From: Betaproteobacteria bacterium GR16-43
Lineage (GTDB): Bacteria > Pseudomonadota > Gammaproteobacteria > Burkholderiales > Usitatibacteraceae
Length of the DNA: 64,000 nucleotides
Reading direction: 5' to 3'
NCBI GenBank assembly: GCA_001953215.1
Contig: CP019169.1
Coordinates: forward strand, 4,588,001 to 4,652,000
Shown here: piece by piece, positions 34,933 through 43,531 of the stretch
Layout: each line of letters begins with the position of its first letter
Numbering within the stretch: position 1 is the first letter of the stretch
The notes under the pieces: model-generated
The model's input: only the letters and a program-made list of their open reading frames with translations
The model's database searches: none
What the model was told of the DNA's origin: nothing
Position numbers and translations under genes: made by a program

Positions 34933-35450
34933 ACGACTGGACCCTGCGCCGCGTGGACGCGCTCGATGCCGCGCAGGTCGAGCAACTCGCCGGCATCCTC
35001 ATGGAGTGCGTGGCGCTCGGGGCCTCCGTGAGCTTCAAGCAACCGCTGACCCGCGAACGCGCCTTGGCTTTCTGGCACGGCGTGGCCAATGGCCTCGTCG
35101 CGGGCGATCGCGCGTTGCTCGTCGCCGAGGATTCCGAGGGCCTCTGCGGCACCGTGCAGATCAACTACGCGCGGTCCGAAAACCAGCAACACCGAGCCGA
35201 CGTCACAAAGCTTCTCGTCCATCCCCGCGCGCGGCGCAAAGGCCTGGGCGAGGCGCTCGCAGTGGCAGTCGAATCGCTGGCGAAGGAATGCGGAAAGACG
35301 CTGCTCATCCTCGACACGGCGACGCCCGAGGCCGAGCGCCTCTATGACCGCCTCGGCTGGCAGCGCATCGGCGTCATCCCCGATTTCGCGCTCGCACCCG
35401 ATGGCTCGCGCTACAAGGACACCGTCCTCTTCTTCAAGAAGGTCGCCTAG
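34929..35450 (+). CDS. GNAT-family N-acetyltransferase
   Basis: 173 residues. The pantothenate-binding loop is LLVHPRARRKGLGEALAVAV, after the strand CGTVQINYA, and it ends with ERLYDRLGWQRIGVIPDFAL. The start overlaps the first acetyltransferase stop by four bases, and the stop overlaps the convergent amidohydrolase gene by four bases. The substrate is unknown; coupling with the peptidase suggests a small peptide or amino-acid derivative. Confidence 0.85.
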   Translation: MNDWTLRRVDALDAAQVEQLAGILMECVALGASVSFKQPLTRERALAFWHGVANGLVAGDRALLVAEDSEGLCGTVQINYARSENQQHRADVTKLLVHPRARRKGLGEALAVAVESLAKECGKTLLILDTATPEAERLYDRLGWQRIGVIPDFALAPDGSRYKDTVLFFKKVA

Positions 35451-36685
35451 AAACCCTTCGCGCGGTAGATCACCTTTCCGCGCAGCATCGCGAGCCGCAC
35501 CGCGCTGAACGCGCTCACGTCGGCTTTCGGATCGCCCTCCACCAGCACGAGGTCCGCATCCATGCCGGGCTCGACCTTGCCGGTGTGCGCCGCATGGCCG
35601 AACTTCGCCGCCGGCGCCGTCGTGAGGCTGGCCAGGATCTGCGCGAAGCTCAAGCCGGCCTTGCTCATCAGCGCGAATTCCTCGCTCGTGTCGTGGTCGG
35701 GGATGTAGCCTACGTCGGTGCCGAAGAGGATCGTGCCTCCCGCCCGCGAGTACTGGCCCAGCTCCTTGCCCGCGATGTCCATGAGTTGCTTCACGACCGC
35801 GGGCGGCGCGCCCTGGCGCTCGGGATCGATCCGGAAGAGCTTCATCGTCGGCGTGACGGCGACGTTGCGCGACTTCAGCAGCGCGATCAATTCAGGCGTC
35901 CAGCCTTCCTGGTGGTCCGGGCTCACATGCGCCAGGACATCCACTCCGTATTCGGCCGCGAGCCGCACGCCCTCGACGGTCGTCGGATGCGCGAAGACCG
36001 GCTTCTTCGATCGGTGGGCTTCGTCGACCGCGGCGCGGGCCACATCGCCCGCCACCTGGACCTCGCCCTGCATCGTGGGCGACACCGACCAGAACTTGAC
36101 GGCATCGGCGCCCGCGTCGAGCTGCTTGCGCACGAACGCACGCACTTCCTTCGGATCCGAGAATTCCGGGAGCTTCACGCCGGGCAGGTACCCGGGCGTG
36201 CCGTTGGGCCCGACGAAGGGCACGCCGGTGGTGTAGATCTCCGGTCCCGTCACCTCGCCCTTGCGAATGCGTTCGCGCAGCGCGAGCGTGTTCCCGAAGT
36301 CGAGGGTCGCGATCTCGAACGCGTGCACGGTGCCGCGCGAAGTCAGCATGTCCTCGAGGTACGCGGTGAGCTCCGCGGCAGGCCGCGTCGCGGCATTCAA
36401 GACCCTGGGGTCGATGAAGTGGACGTGGCTGTTCCAGTAGCCCGCGAGGAGCGTCATGCCTTTCGCCTTGACGACGCGGGCTCCGGGCGGAACCTTCACC
36501 TTTCCGGTTGCACCGACGGCGGCGATCTTGCCGGCGGTGACGATCACCGTGGCCTTCAGCAGCGGTTCGGCGGTTGGCGAGGCGTAGACGCGATCGGCGA
36601 CGATGGCGATGGATTCATCGGCGGCCCGCGCGGGTGACGCGGGAAGAATGACCACAAGGGCGAGTGCCAGGAGTAGACGTTTCAT
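35447..36685 (-). CDS. Secreted amidohydrolase-family enzyme
   Basis: 412 residues with a signal peptide (MKRLLLALALVVILPASPARA). The metal site is WNSHVHFI (His87, His89), then FWSVSPTM, FAHPTTVEGV, LAHVSPDH and TDVGYIPDHD, the pattern of imidazolonepropionase-like cyclic amidohydrolases acting on peptidic or lactam substrates. The ending EPGMDADLVLVEGDP is typical. It is a periplasmic enzyme of unknown substrate. Confidence 0.85.
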   Translation of the reverse strand: MKRLLLALALVVILPASPARAADESIAIVADRVYASPTAEPLLKATVIVTAGKIAAVGATGKVKVPPGARVVKAKGMTLLAGYWNSHVHFIDPRVLNAATRPAAELTAYLEDMLTSRGTVHAFEIATLDFGNTLALRERIRKGEVTGPEIYTTGVPFVGPNGTPGYLPGVKLPEFSDPKEVRAFVRKQLDAGADAVKFWSVSPTMQGEVQVAGDVARAAVDEAHRSKKPVFAHPTTVEGVRLAAEYGVDVLAHVSPDHQEGWTPELIALLKSRNVAVTPTMKLFRIDPERQGAPPAVVKQLMDIAGKELGQYSRAGGTILFGTDVGYIPDHDTSEEFALMSKAGLSFAQILASLTTAPAAKFGHAAHTGKVEPGMDADLVLVEGDPKADVSAFSAVRLAMLRGKVIYRAKGF

Positions 36686-36729
36686 GGCTGCGATTCTACG
36701 GTCCGCGACACTCAGGGGACAGATGCCGC

Positions 36730-36780
36730 GAAATGCCTTTTCATACGCTCAATAGTCTTGATTGTATGAAAAGGCATTTC
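36730..36780. repeat. Perfect 17-bp inverted repeat, second palindrome family
   Basis: GAAATGCCTTTTCATAC at 36730-36746 and its complement at 36764-36780, loop 17 bases. It lies between divergent genes and contains no GGGGTCAGACTCC core. It may be an operator, a cruciform or a member of another repeat family; no other copy was seen in the window. Confidence 0.6.
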
Positions 36781-36834
36781 CGGGAAAGAGTTCCCAGGTG
36801 CAGAATAGCGCTCATCGCCCGAAAGGAGACCCGC

Positions 36835-37809
36835 ATGCGACAGCCGTTCCGTGCCAGCCCTCCTCTCGCTGCCCTGCTCCTCTCGCTTGCAGTCTTCGCG
36901 TTGCCCGCATGGGCGGCCGCGCCGATCGAGACCGAGGTCTCCCTCGCAACGGCCACCGGCACGCTCCACGGCACCGAGCTCCGTCCCGATTCCGCGGGCA
37001 AGGTTCCGGTCGTCCTGATCCACGCGGGCTCCGGCCCCACCGATCGCGACGGCAACTCGCGGCTGTTTCCGGGGAGCAACAACTCGCTCAAGCTCCTCGC
37101 CGAAGGCCTCGCCGCGCGCGGCATCGCCTCGGTGCGCTACGACAAGCGCGCCATCGGCAAGAGCGCGGCGGCGGCAAAGTCGGAGGCCGACCTGCGCTTC
37201 GAGGACTACGTGGACGATGCCGCGGGCTGGATCACGCGGTTGAAGTCGGACCCGCGCTTCTCCTCGGTGACCGTGGCGGGCCACAGCGAGGGTTCGCTGA
37301 TCGGCATGGTCGCCGCGAAGAAAGCGCGTGCCGACGGGTTCGTGTCGCTGGCGGGCATCGCGCGCTCGGCGGACCTCGTGTTGAGCGACCAATTGCGCAC
37401 GCGCTTGCCGCCCGACCTCTTCCAGGAGAGCGAGCGCGTCCTGCGCTCCCTCAAGGCGGGCAATCCGGTGCCGGATGTACCGGCCTCGCTGGCCACGGTG
37501 TACCGCCCCTCGGTGCAGCCCTACCTCATCTCGTGGATCAAGTACTCGCCCGCGAATGAATTGAAGGCCATCGGCATGCCGGTCCTCATCGTGCAGGGCA
37601 CGAACGACATCCAGGTGGACGTGGCCGAAGCACGCGCGCTCGCGGCGGCGCAGCCCGCCGCGAAGCTCGTCCTCATCGAGGGCATGAACCACGTGCTGAA
37701 GAAAGTGACGGCCACCGACCAGGCCGGCCAGCTCGCCTCCTACGGGGACCCGAAGCTGCCGGTCCCCGAGGAGTTGCTCGACGTCATCGCGACGTTCGTG
37801 AAGCGCTGA
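36835..37809 (+). CDS. Secreted alpha/beta hydrolase
   Basis: 324 residues with a signal peptide (MRQPFRASPPLAALLLSLAV, cleavage near AAA). The nucleophile elbow is GHSEGS, the acid is in VQGTNDIQVDV, and the histidine in GMNHVLKK. The fold is that of dienelactone or peptidase-S9-like hydrolases. AAAGGAG precedes ATG 36835. A long perfect palindrome lies in the upstream region and may control it. Confidence 0.85.
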   Translation: MRQPFRASPPLAALLLSLAVFALPAWAAAPIETEVSLATATGTLHGTELRPDSAGKVPVVLIHAGSGPTDRDGNSRLFPGSNNSLKLLAEGLAARGIASVRYDKRAIGKSAAAAKSEADLRFEDYVDDAAGWITRLKSDPRFSSVTVAGHSEGSLIGMVAAKKARADGFVSLAGIARSADLVLSDQLRTRLPPDLFQESERVLRSLKAGNPVPDVPASLATVYRPSVQPYLISWIKYSPANELKAIGMPVLIVQGTNDIQVDVAEARALAAAQPAAKLVLIEGMNHVLKKVTATDQAGQLASYGDPKLPVPEELLDVIATFVKR

Positions 37810-38775
37810 TCACTCGACCTTCGCGCCCGAAGCCTTCACGACTTTCTCCCAACGCGCGGTCTCCTCGGCCATCACCTTGCCGAAGTCCTCCGGAGTGCCG
37901 GGGATCGGGCGGCCCCCCAGCTCCGCCAGCCTCTCCTTCATCTTCGGGTCGGCCAGCGCGCGGTTGATCTCGGCGTTGAGCTTCTCGACGATCGCCCGCG
38001 GCGTTCCCTTGGGAGCGCCCATGCCAAACCACGCGGTGGCCTCGTAGCCCGGCACCGTTTCGGCCACCGTGGGTACGTCCGGCAGGTTCGCGTCGCGCGT
38101 CGTGGTGGTCACCGCGAGCGCGCGCAGCCGCCCGCCCTTGATGTGGGCGATGGAGGACGGCAGGTTGTCGAAGAGGACATGCACGCGACCCGGGATCAGC
38201 TCGGCGATCGCCGGCCCCGCGCCCTTGAAGGGCACGTGCAGCATGTCGCAGCCGGTCATCATCTTGAACATCTCGCCCGACATGTGAACCGACGTGCCGC
38301 TGCCGGAGGAGGCCATGTTGATCTTGCCGGGGTTCGCCTTGCAGTAGTCGATGAACTCCTTCACGGTCTTGGCCGGGAAGTCGTTCGTCACCTCCATCAC
38401 GTTGGGCGACTTGACCAGCCCCGCGACGGGCTGCACGTCCCGCAGGACGTTGAACGTGAGGTCCTTGTACAGCGTGGCATTGATGCCGTGCGCGGGATTC
38501 ATGAGCAGGACGGTGTAGCCATCCGGCGGCGACTTGATCGCGAGCTCGGTGCCGATATTGTTGCCGCCACCGGGCTTGTTCTCGATCACGAAGGTCTGGC
38601 CCATCTTCTCGGTGAGCCACTGCGCGACGATGCGCGCGAGCACGTCCGTGGTTCCGCCCGGCGGATACGGGACGATCCACTTCACGGGCCTGTTCGGATA
38701 GTCGGACTGGGCGAAGGCGGGGAATGCGAGGGCCGCGACGAACACGGCGGCGGCAAGGCGGGCGAATCGGTGCAC
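37810..38775 (-). CDS. Bug-family tripartite tricarboxylate transporter receptor
   Basis: 321 residues. A signal peptide (MHRFARLAAAVFVAALAFPA, cleavage at QSDYPN) leads to the hallmark opening YPNRPVKWIVPYPPGGTTDV and later NPGKINMASSGSGTSVHMSG and PGYEATAWFGMGAPKGTP. Family knowledge: Bug receptors bind carboxylated solutes in the periplasm and are greatly expanded in Betaproteobacteria. GTG 38775 is chosen because GGAGGAG is six bases upstream; ATG 38790 would place that site inside the gene. No tctAB permease genes are near, as for many Bug receptors. Confidence 0.9.
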   Translation of the reverse strand: MHRFARLAAAVFVAALAFPAFAQSDYPNRPVKWIVPYPPGGTTDVLARIVAQWLTEKMGQTFVIENKPGGGNNIGTELAIKSPPDGYTVLLMNPAHGINATLYKDLTFNVLRDVQPVAGLVKSPNVMEVTNDFPAKTVKEFIDYCKANPGKINMASSGSGTSVHMSGEMFKMMTGCDMLHVPFKGAGPAIAELIPGRVHVLFDNLPSSIAHIKGGRLRALAVTTTTRDANLPDVPTVAETVPGYEATAWFGMGAPKGTPRAIVEKLNAEINRALADPKMKERLAELGGRPIPGTPEDFGKVMAEETARWEKVVKASGAKVE

Positions 38776-38921
38776 GGGCGACTCCTCCATTTTATGAACT
38801 GCTGGCGTCATGTTAGCGCCGTTTGGGGAATATCCGACAGGTGCAAGCAGGGTTACTCGGCGGCGTGTAGTCCCTGTCCCTTGGCATGCTGGTCGGCCAC
38901 CGACTGGAAGGAGCATTCTCG

Positions 38922-39203
38922 ATGGCCCTGTTTCGCAGCGTGGGCAACCCCGTGATCATTTCGCCGGGCGCCACGCACTACTGGCACTACTGGTTCGGCC
39001 GCGGCCAGGACGTCGGCGTCACGATGGTGACGCCCAACCTGCTCGACTCGCAGATCAACGTCGAGCTGGTCACGAACGACCCCGGCGTCGTCGCGGTGCA
39101 GGACGTCGGCGAGAATCCGCCCAGCATCCACTACACCGTGCGCGTCCGGAACCTCGGCAGCATTCTCATGATGTACAACCTGAACGTGGGGACGCTGCTA
39201 TGA
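38922..39203 (+). CDS. Small protein of unknown function
   Basis: 93 residues. Beta-rich with aromatic-rich text (HYWHYWFGRGQDVGVTMVTP) and an ending of regular strands (YTVRVRNLGSILMMYNLNVG). No signal peptide or membrane span. AAGGAG precedes ATG 38922. It overlaps the next small gene by four bases. The pair could be a small two-component beta-protein or lectin-like system, but no family is recognised. Confidence 0.6.
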   Translation: MALFRSVGNPVIISPGATHYWHYWFGRGQDVGVTMVTPNLLDSQINVELVTNDPGVVAVQDVGENPPSIHYTVRVRNLGSILMMYNLNVGTLL

Positions 39204-39442
39204 CCAAGGCGCAACGGCTGCTGGTGATCACCGAGAACGGGCGCGTCGTCGGCACGCAGTTCATCTCGCCGCCCGTCAACGGCGTTCCGTCCGTTTCCGT
39301 CGGGCTGCAGTGCGGCCCCGGCCAGGGACTGCACGAGATCGAGATGGAACCGCCCACCGCGCTGCGCACGCTCGAGCAGTTCCACCAGTTCCACGAGGAC
39401 GTCGCCAAGAAGCTCGGCGCCGAAAAGCTCTACCGCAAATAA
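39200..39442 (+). CDS. Small protein of unknown function, stop codon in a REP repeat
   Basis: 80 residues, soluble, with a strand-rich first half (QRLLVITENGRVVGTQF) and an acidic helix at the end (LEQFHQFHEDVAKKLGAEKL). The start overlaps the previous gene as ATGA. The last codons read YRK and the stop TAA is the first bases of the palindromic repeat at 39437-39465. No family is recognised. Confidence 0.6.
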   Translation: MTKAQRLLVITENGRVVGTQFISPPVNGVPSVSVGLQCGPGQGLHEIEMEPPTALRTLEQFHQFHEDVAKKLGAEKLYRK

Positions 39443-39465
39443 TTGGGGTCAGACTCCCATTATTT
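39437..39465. repeat. Single REP repeat shared by two convergent stops
   Basis: AAATAATTGGGGTC-A-GACTCCCATTATTT, near-palindromic. It supplies TAA to the plus-strand gene ending 39442 and TAA to the minus-strand gene ending 39460. It may also act as a two-way terminator. Confidence 0.85.
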
Positions 39466-41595
39466 CAGCAACCGTCCACGGGCGACGAAGTAGAGGAACA
39501 CGCACAACCCGAGGTACGGAGCCATCGAGAGCAGGTCCGACCACGGCCCCTCGAAGAACGGGTTGTTCGCCGTGGACCACTTCCCGATCGCGGCATCGGC
39601 CTCGTCCAGCACGCCGGCGAGGAACGCGATGCCGATCCCCGCGATCGCGCCACCCGCGATGTAGCCCGAAGCCAGCAGCACGCCCGGCCCTTTGTCGCCC
39701 TCGTCCTTGCCGAGTTTGCGATCGACTAGCGCACGGATGAGCCCGCCCACGAAGATCGGCGACGACGACGAGAGCGGCAGGTACACGCCCACCGCGAACG
39801 CGAGCGCCGGAAGGAACGTGAGCTCGAGCATCACCGAGACCATCACGCCCAGCATCACGAGCGCCCACGGCAACTGGCGATCGAGGATGCCCTTGATGAT
39901 GTACGAGATGAGAGTGGCTTTCGGTGCCTCGAACTTGCGCACCTTGCTGCCGTCGGGCCGCGTGTCGTGCGTGCCGTTGATGCCCGGATCCACGAGCCAC
40001 ACCGCGACGCCCTCCGCATCGACCAGGTACTTGCCCGCCGGCGCGCCCGCCGCGTCCGTCTTGTGCCAGGTGCGGTAGCTCTTCGAATCATCCCTCGCCT
40101 GCGGGCCATGCAGCGTTTCCGCCGGGCCCAGCTTCGTGACGTCCGCCTTGATCGGCGCCTGGGCCACCTGCGCGGCCGGCACGTACACCGTCGCGACTTC
40201 GTTCAGCTGCAGCAGGATCGGCCCCAGCATCAACGCCGAAAGCGTGGAGCCGGCGATGATCGCGTACTGCTGGTATTTCGGCGTCGCGCCCACGAGGAAG
40301 CCGGTCTTCAAATCCTGCGACGTCGTCCCGCCATTGGAAGCCGCGATGCACACGATGGCACCGACTGAAAGCGCGGTCACGTAGTGCGTGCCGCCGGTCC
40401 ATCCCACCAGCAGGAAGATGAGGCACGTGAAGAGGAGCGTGGCGATCGTCATGCCCGAGATCGGGTTCGACGTGGATCCGATCTCGCCGGTGAGGCGCGA
40501 CGACACGGTGACGAACAGGAACCCGAACGCCACGATCAGCACCGCGCCCACGAGGTTCATCTCGAGCGAGGGTGCGAGCGTGATCAACGTGATCAGCACG
40601 ATGAGCCCGATGCCCACGTACTTCATCGGAATGTCGCGTTCGGTTCGCGGCACTTCGGTTCCCTCGCCCGCCACGCCGGCCGAACGCACGTCGGAAATGC
40701 TCTCCTTGAGGCTCCGCCAGATCGTGGGCAGCGACCGCACGAGACTGATGATCCCGCCCGCGGCCACCGCACCCGCACCGATGTAGAGGATGTACGCGCT
40801 GCGAAGGTCGTTGGGGCTCATCTCCGCGATCGGCTTCGTCCCCGGCGCGACGACCCCCGCGGTTTCACCGAAATGCGCAATCAGCGGAATCAGCAGCAGG
40901 TAGGAGAGCACGCCGCCCGCGCACATGATCGACGCGATGCGCGGCCCGATGATGTAGCCCACGCCCAGCAGCTCGGGTGAAACCTCGACGCTGACCGACC
41001 CCGCCTTGAGCGGAGCCCCGAACACTTTCTCCGGCACGTCCTTCCACAGCTTGAACGCGACGTTGAGCATTTTGTAGGCGAGGCCGACGGCGAAGCCCGT
41101 GAAGATCAGCTTGGCGCCCGGTGCATCCTCACCGGCCCCGGCCTTCAGCACGGCCGCGCAGGCGGTGCCTTCGGGATACGTGAGCTTGCCGTGGTCGTGC
41201 ACGATCAACGCACGGCGCAGCGGAATCATCATCAGGATGCCGAGGCTCCCGCCCAGCAGGCCCACGAGGATCACGCGGCCGACTTCCAGGTCGAAGCCGA
41301 GGATGAGGATCGCCGGCATCGTGACGCCCACGCCGAACGCGAGCGCCTCGCCCGCCGAACCCGCGGTCTGCGTGATGTTGTGCTCGAGGATCGAGGCGTC
41401 GCGGAAGCCCACCTTCGAGAGCGACCGGAACAAGGCCAGCGAGATCACCGCCACCGGGATCGAGGCGCTGACCGTGAGCCCTACCTTTAATACGAGGTAG
41501 AGCGAGGAAGCGCCGAAGACGAGGCCGAGGAGCGCGCCGGTCAGGACCGCGCGGAGCGTGAATTCGGTGGGGTGGGCAGGCGCGGGTGCAGTCAT
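39460..41595 (-). CDS. OPT-family oligopeptide/metal-chelate transporter
   Basis: 711 residues with about 14 membrane spans. Typical OPT text includes [35 protein letters not shown] and [21 protein letters not shown] soluble insert of about 90 residues (near 480-570) is normal for bacterial members. The last residues are GRLLK and the TAA stop lies in a palindromic repeat. It probably imports oligopeptides or siderophore-like chelates with protons. Confidence 0.9.
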   Translation of the reverse strand: MTAPAPAHPTEFTLRAVLTGALLGLVFGASSLYLVLKVGLTVSASIPVAVISLALFRSLSKVGFRDASILEHNITQTAGSAGEALAFGVGVTMPAILILGFDLEVGRVILVGLLGGSLGILMMIPLRRALIVHDHGKLTYPEGTACAAVLKAGAGEDAPGAKLIFTGFAVGLAYKMLNVAFKLWKDVPEKVFGAPLKAGSVSVEVSPELLGVGYIIGPRIASIMCAGGVLSYLLLIPLIAHFGETAGVVAPGTKPIAEMSPNDLRSAYILYIGAGAVAAGGIISLVRSLPTIWRSLKESISDVRSAGVAGEGTEVPRTERDIPMKYVGIGLIVLITLITLAPSLEMNLVGAVLIVAFGFLFVTVSSRLTGEIGSTSNPISGMTIATLLFTCLIFLLVGWTGGTHYVTALSVGAIVCIAASNGGTTSQDLKTGFLVGATPKYQQYAIIAGSTLSALMLGPILLQLNEVATVYVPAAQVAQAPIKADVTKLGPAETLHGPQARDDSKSYRTWHKTDAAGAPAGKYLVDAEGVAVWLVDPGINGTHDTRPDGSKVRKFEAPKATLISYIIKGILDRQLPWALVMLGVMVSVMLELTFLPALAFAVGVYLPLSSSSPIFVGGLIRALVDRKLGKDEGDKGPGVLLASGYIAGGAIAGIGIAFLAGVLDEADAAIGKWSTANNPFFEGPWSDLLSMAPYLGLCVFLYFVARGRLLK

Positions 41596-41654
41596 GGTCG
41601 GCGCAGGTTAAGGTAGTGCAACAAGAATCGCAAATAAGCCTCCGGAGGGTCTTC

Positions 41655-42791
41655 ATGCCGATATTGCTGGCGCCGGGCATCGAGTTGATGCGCCGGGTGA
41701 CGAACAAGGTCAAGATGCCGCTGGTCACCTTCGTCTTCCTGGCCCCGACCGCGCTGCTCTACGCGGAGACGCGTGCGCATGCCTCCACGTCCACATTGAC
41801 GATCGTATTCCTGCTGGCGGCGACGGGCGTCTATCTCATGGTGAGCTGGTTCTTCCAGTCGCGCGACGGCTTCGACTCGCTGGCACGGATCATCAATCGC
41901 GTGGCCGACGGCGACCTGAGCGCCAGCAGCCGCCACGAAGTCGGCGGGCACTTCAAGGGAATCATGGCGGCGCTGGCCCACGTCAACAGCAGCCTGGGCG
42001 GCATCGTCGCGAACGTCCGGGCGAGCGCGGGCAAGGTTGCACGTTCGGCTCACGAGATCGCCACCTCGAGCGGGGACCTCGCGACGCGCACCGAGAACCA
42101 GGCGACCACGCTCGAGCAGACCGCGGCGGGCATGGAGGAACTCTCGCAGACCGTGATCCAGAATGCGAAGACCTGCGAGACCGCGTCGGCGCTCGCCCGC
42201 GAGGCCGAGGCCGTGGCGAAGCAGGGCGCGCAGGCGGTGCATGGCGTGGTCCACGGCATGGGCGTCATCGACCAGAGCTCCCGGCGCATCGCCGACATCA
42301 CCGGGGTGATCGACGGCATCGCGTTCCAGACCAACATCCTCGCGCTCAACGCCGCCGTGGAGGCCGCGCGGGCGGGCGAGCAGGGCCGCGGGTTCGCGGT
42401 GGTGGCCACGGAGGTGCGCGCGCTCGCCCAGCGCAGCGCGGCCGCGGCCAAGGAGATCAAGGCGCTGATCGAGCAGTCCGTGGGCGAGATCCGCGACGGC
42501 AGCGTCAAGGCCGAGCGCGCGGGCAAGGTGATCGACGAAATCGTCTCCTCCGTGCAGGAAGTGAGCCAGTTGATCGGCCAGGTCGCGGCGTCCTCGTCGG
42601 AACAGAGCGCGGGGGTGGCCGAGATCAATCGCGCGCTCACACAACTGGAAGGCGCCACGCAGATGAACTCCTCGCTGGTCCACGAGAGCGCCGCGAATTC
42701 GCTCAGCCTCCAGGAGCAGGCCGAGGCGTTGAACCACCTGGTCGCGCGGTTCAAGACCGCCGACGAGGTCCTGCCGCGCCGGCGCGTTTGA
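41655..42791 (+). CDS. Methyl-accepting chemotaxis protein without a periplasmic domain
   Basis: 378 residues. Two membrane helices (about 18-36 and 46-65) are joined by a loop of fewer than ten residues, so there is no outside sensor. A HAMP-like segment ([15 protein letters not shown]) and the signalling hairpin follow ([20 protein letters not shown] and [17 protein letters not shown]). ATG 41655 is chosen because GGAGGG precedes it; the longer start at 41586 overlaps the OPT gene. It lies just upstream of the nap operon and may sense an internal or membrane signal during anaerobic growth. Confidence 0.88.
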   Translation: MPILLAPGIELMRRVTNKVKMPLVTFVFLAPTALLYAETRAHASTSTLTIVFLLAATGVYLMVSWFFQSRDGFDSLARIINRVADGDLSASSRHEVGGHFKGIMAALAHVNSSLGGIVANVRASAGKVARSAHEIATSSGDLATRTENQATTLEQTAAGMEELSQTVIQNAKTCETASALAREAEAVAKQGAQAVHGVVHGMGVIDQSSRRIADITGVIDGIAFQTNILALNAAVEAARAGEQGRGFAVVATEVRALAQRSAAAAKEIKALIEQSVGEIRDGSVKAERAGKVIDEIVSSVQEVSQLIGQVAASSSEQSAGVAEINRALTQLEGATQMNSSLVHESAANSLSLQEQAEALNHLVARFKTADEVLPRRRV

Positions 42792-42862
42792 CCCAGCGCA
42801 AGCGAACCGAAGCCAAGCGGAGTATGCTTTTTTCTCCCCTCGGAATAACAAAGGCTGAGCGC

Positions 42863-43015
42863 ATGAACGACTCGCCGCACGAAAAAAAGCAGGAACTCAA
42901 GGCATTCCTTTTCCTCACCGTGGTGATGGCCCCCGCCATCGCGGGCACCGTGATCGTCGTGTACGGATTCGCCGTCTGGGTCTACCAGATGTTCGCCGGC
43001 CCCCCGGGAAGTTGA
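42863..43015 (+). CDS. napE: Nap operon small membrane protein NapE
   Basis: 50 residues with one membrane helix (FLFLTVVMAPAIAGTVIVVY) and charged ends. Size and position directly before napF fit NapE, whose role is unclear; it may help anchor the periplasmic complex. The longer in-frame start at 42788 would overlap the chemoreceptor gene. Downstream napF begins eight bases after its stop. Confidence 0.8.
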   Translation: MNDSPHEKKQELKAFLFLTVVMAPAIAGTVIVVYGFAVWVYQMFAGPPGS

Positions 43016-43022
43016 GACTCCC

Positions 43023-43262
43023 ATGTCCGTCTCCCGCCGCGCGTTCCTCTTCGGCGCGAGCGCCGTTCCCCAGCGCCATGCCGTGTCGGTAGCCGGGGAG
43101 AGGTGCCTCGCACTCTCGGGTGTCGTTTGCCGCAACTGCGGCGACGCGTGCGACACCCGTGCCATCCAGTTCCTCTACGCCACCGGCGGCGTGCCCCGCC
43201 CCGTGGTCGATGCGCAACGCTGCACCGCCTGTGGCGATTGCCTTTCCGTGTGTCCCGCATGA
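43023..43262 (+). CDS. napF: Short ferredoxin-type NapF
   Basis: 79 residues, about half the usual NapF length. The first part, [12 protein letters not shown], is followed by Cys28-x7-Cys36-x2-Cys39-x3-Cys43 and then [12 protein letters not shown], a standard four-cysteine 4Fe-4S motif. It keeps only two of the usual four clusters. Family knowledge: NapF assists NapA maturation in the cytoplasm. The stop overlaps the napD start as ATGA. Confidence 0.8.
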   Translation: MSVSRRAFLFGASAVPQRHAVSVAGERCLALSGVVCRNCGDACDTRAIQFLYATGGVPRPVVDAQRCTACGDCLSVCPA

Positions 43263-43531
43263 AGGCGAAGGAAATCCACATCGCGAGCTGCGTGGCCTAC
43301 GTGCTCCCGGCCGAGCTCGAGGCCGTGCGCCGCGCGATCGAGGCCACGGGCCTCGCCGAAGTGCCCCGCTTCGACCCGATCGGCAAGCTCGTGCTGCTCT
43401 TCGAGCGCGAGTCGAGCGCCGCGGTGGTCGACGCGATCGACGCCATCCGCGCGCTGCCCGGCGTGATGGCCATCCACCTGGCCTACCAGCACGCAGAACC
43501 CGAATCCGATCTCCAGGAGACGCAGCCATGA
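43259..43531 (+). CDS. napD: NapA chaperone NapD
   Basis: 90 residues. [20 protein letters not shown], the middle [20 protein letters not shown] and the ending [11 protein letters not shown] match NapD, the small chaperone that binds the Tat signal of NapA and prevents premature export. Overlaps of four bases on both sides (napF and napA) place it firmly in the operon. Confidence 0.9.
   Translation: MKAKEIHIASCVAYVLPAELEAVRRAIEATGLAEVPRFDPIGKLVLLFERESSAAVVDAIDAIRALPGVMAIHLAYQHAEPESDLQETQP

Noticed and set aside
41586-41654. Longer chemoreceptor start overlapping the OPT gene
   Set aside because: The first 23 residues are polar and not receptor-like, and GGAGGG directly precedes ATG 41655.
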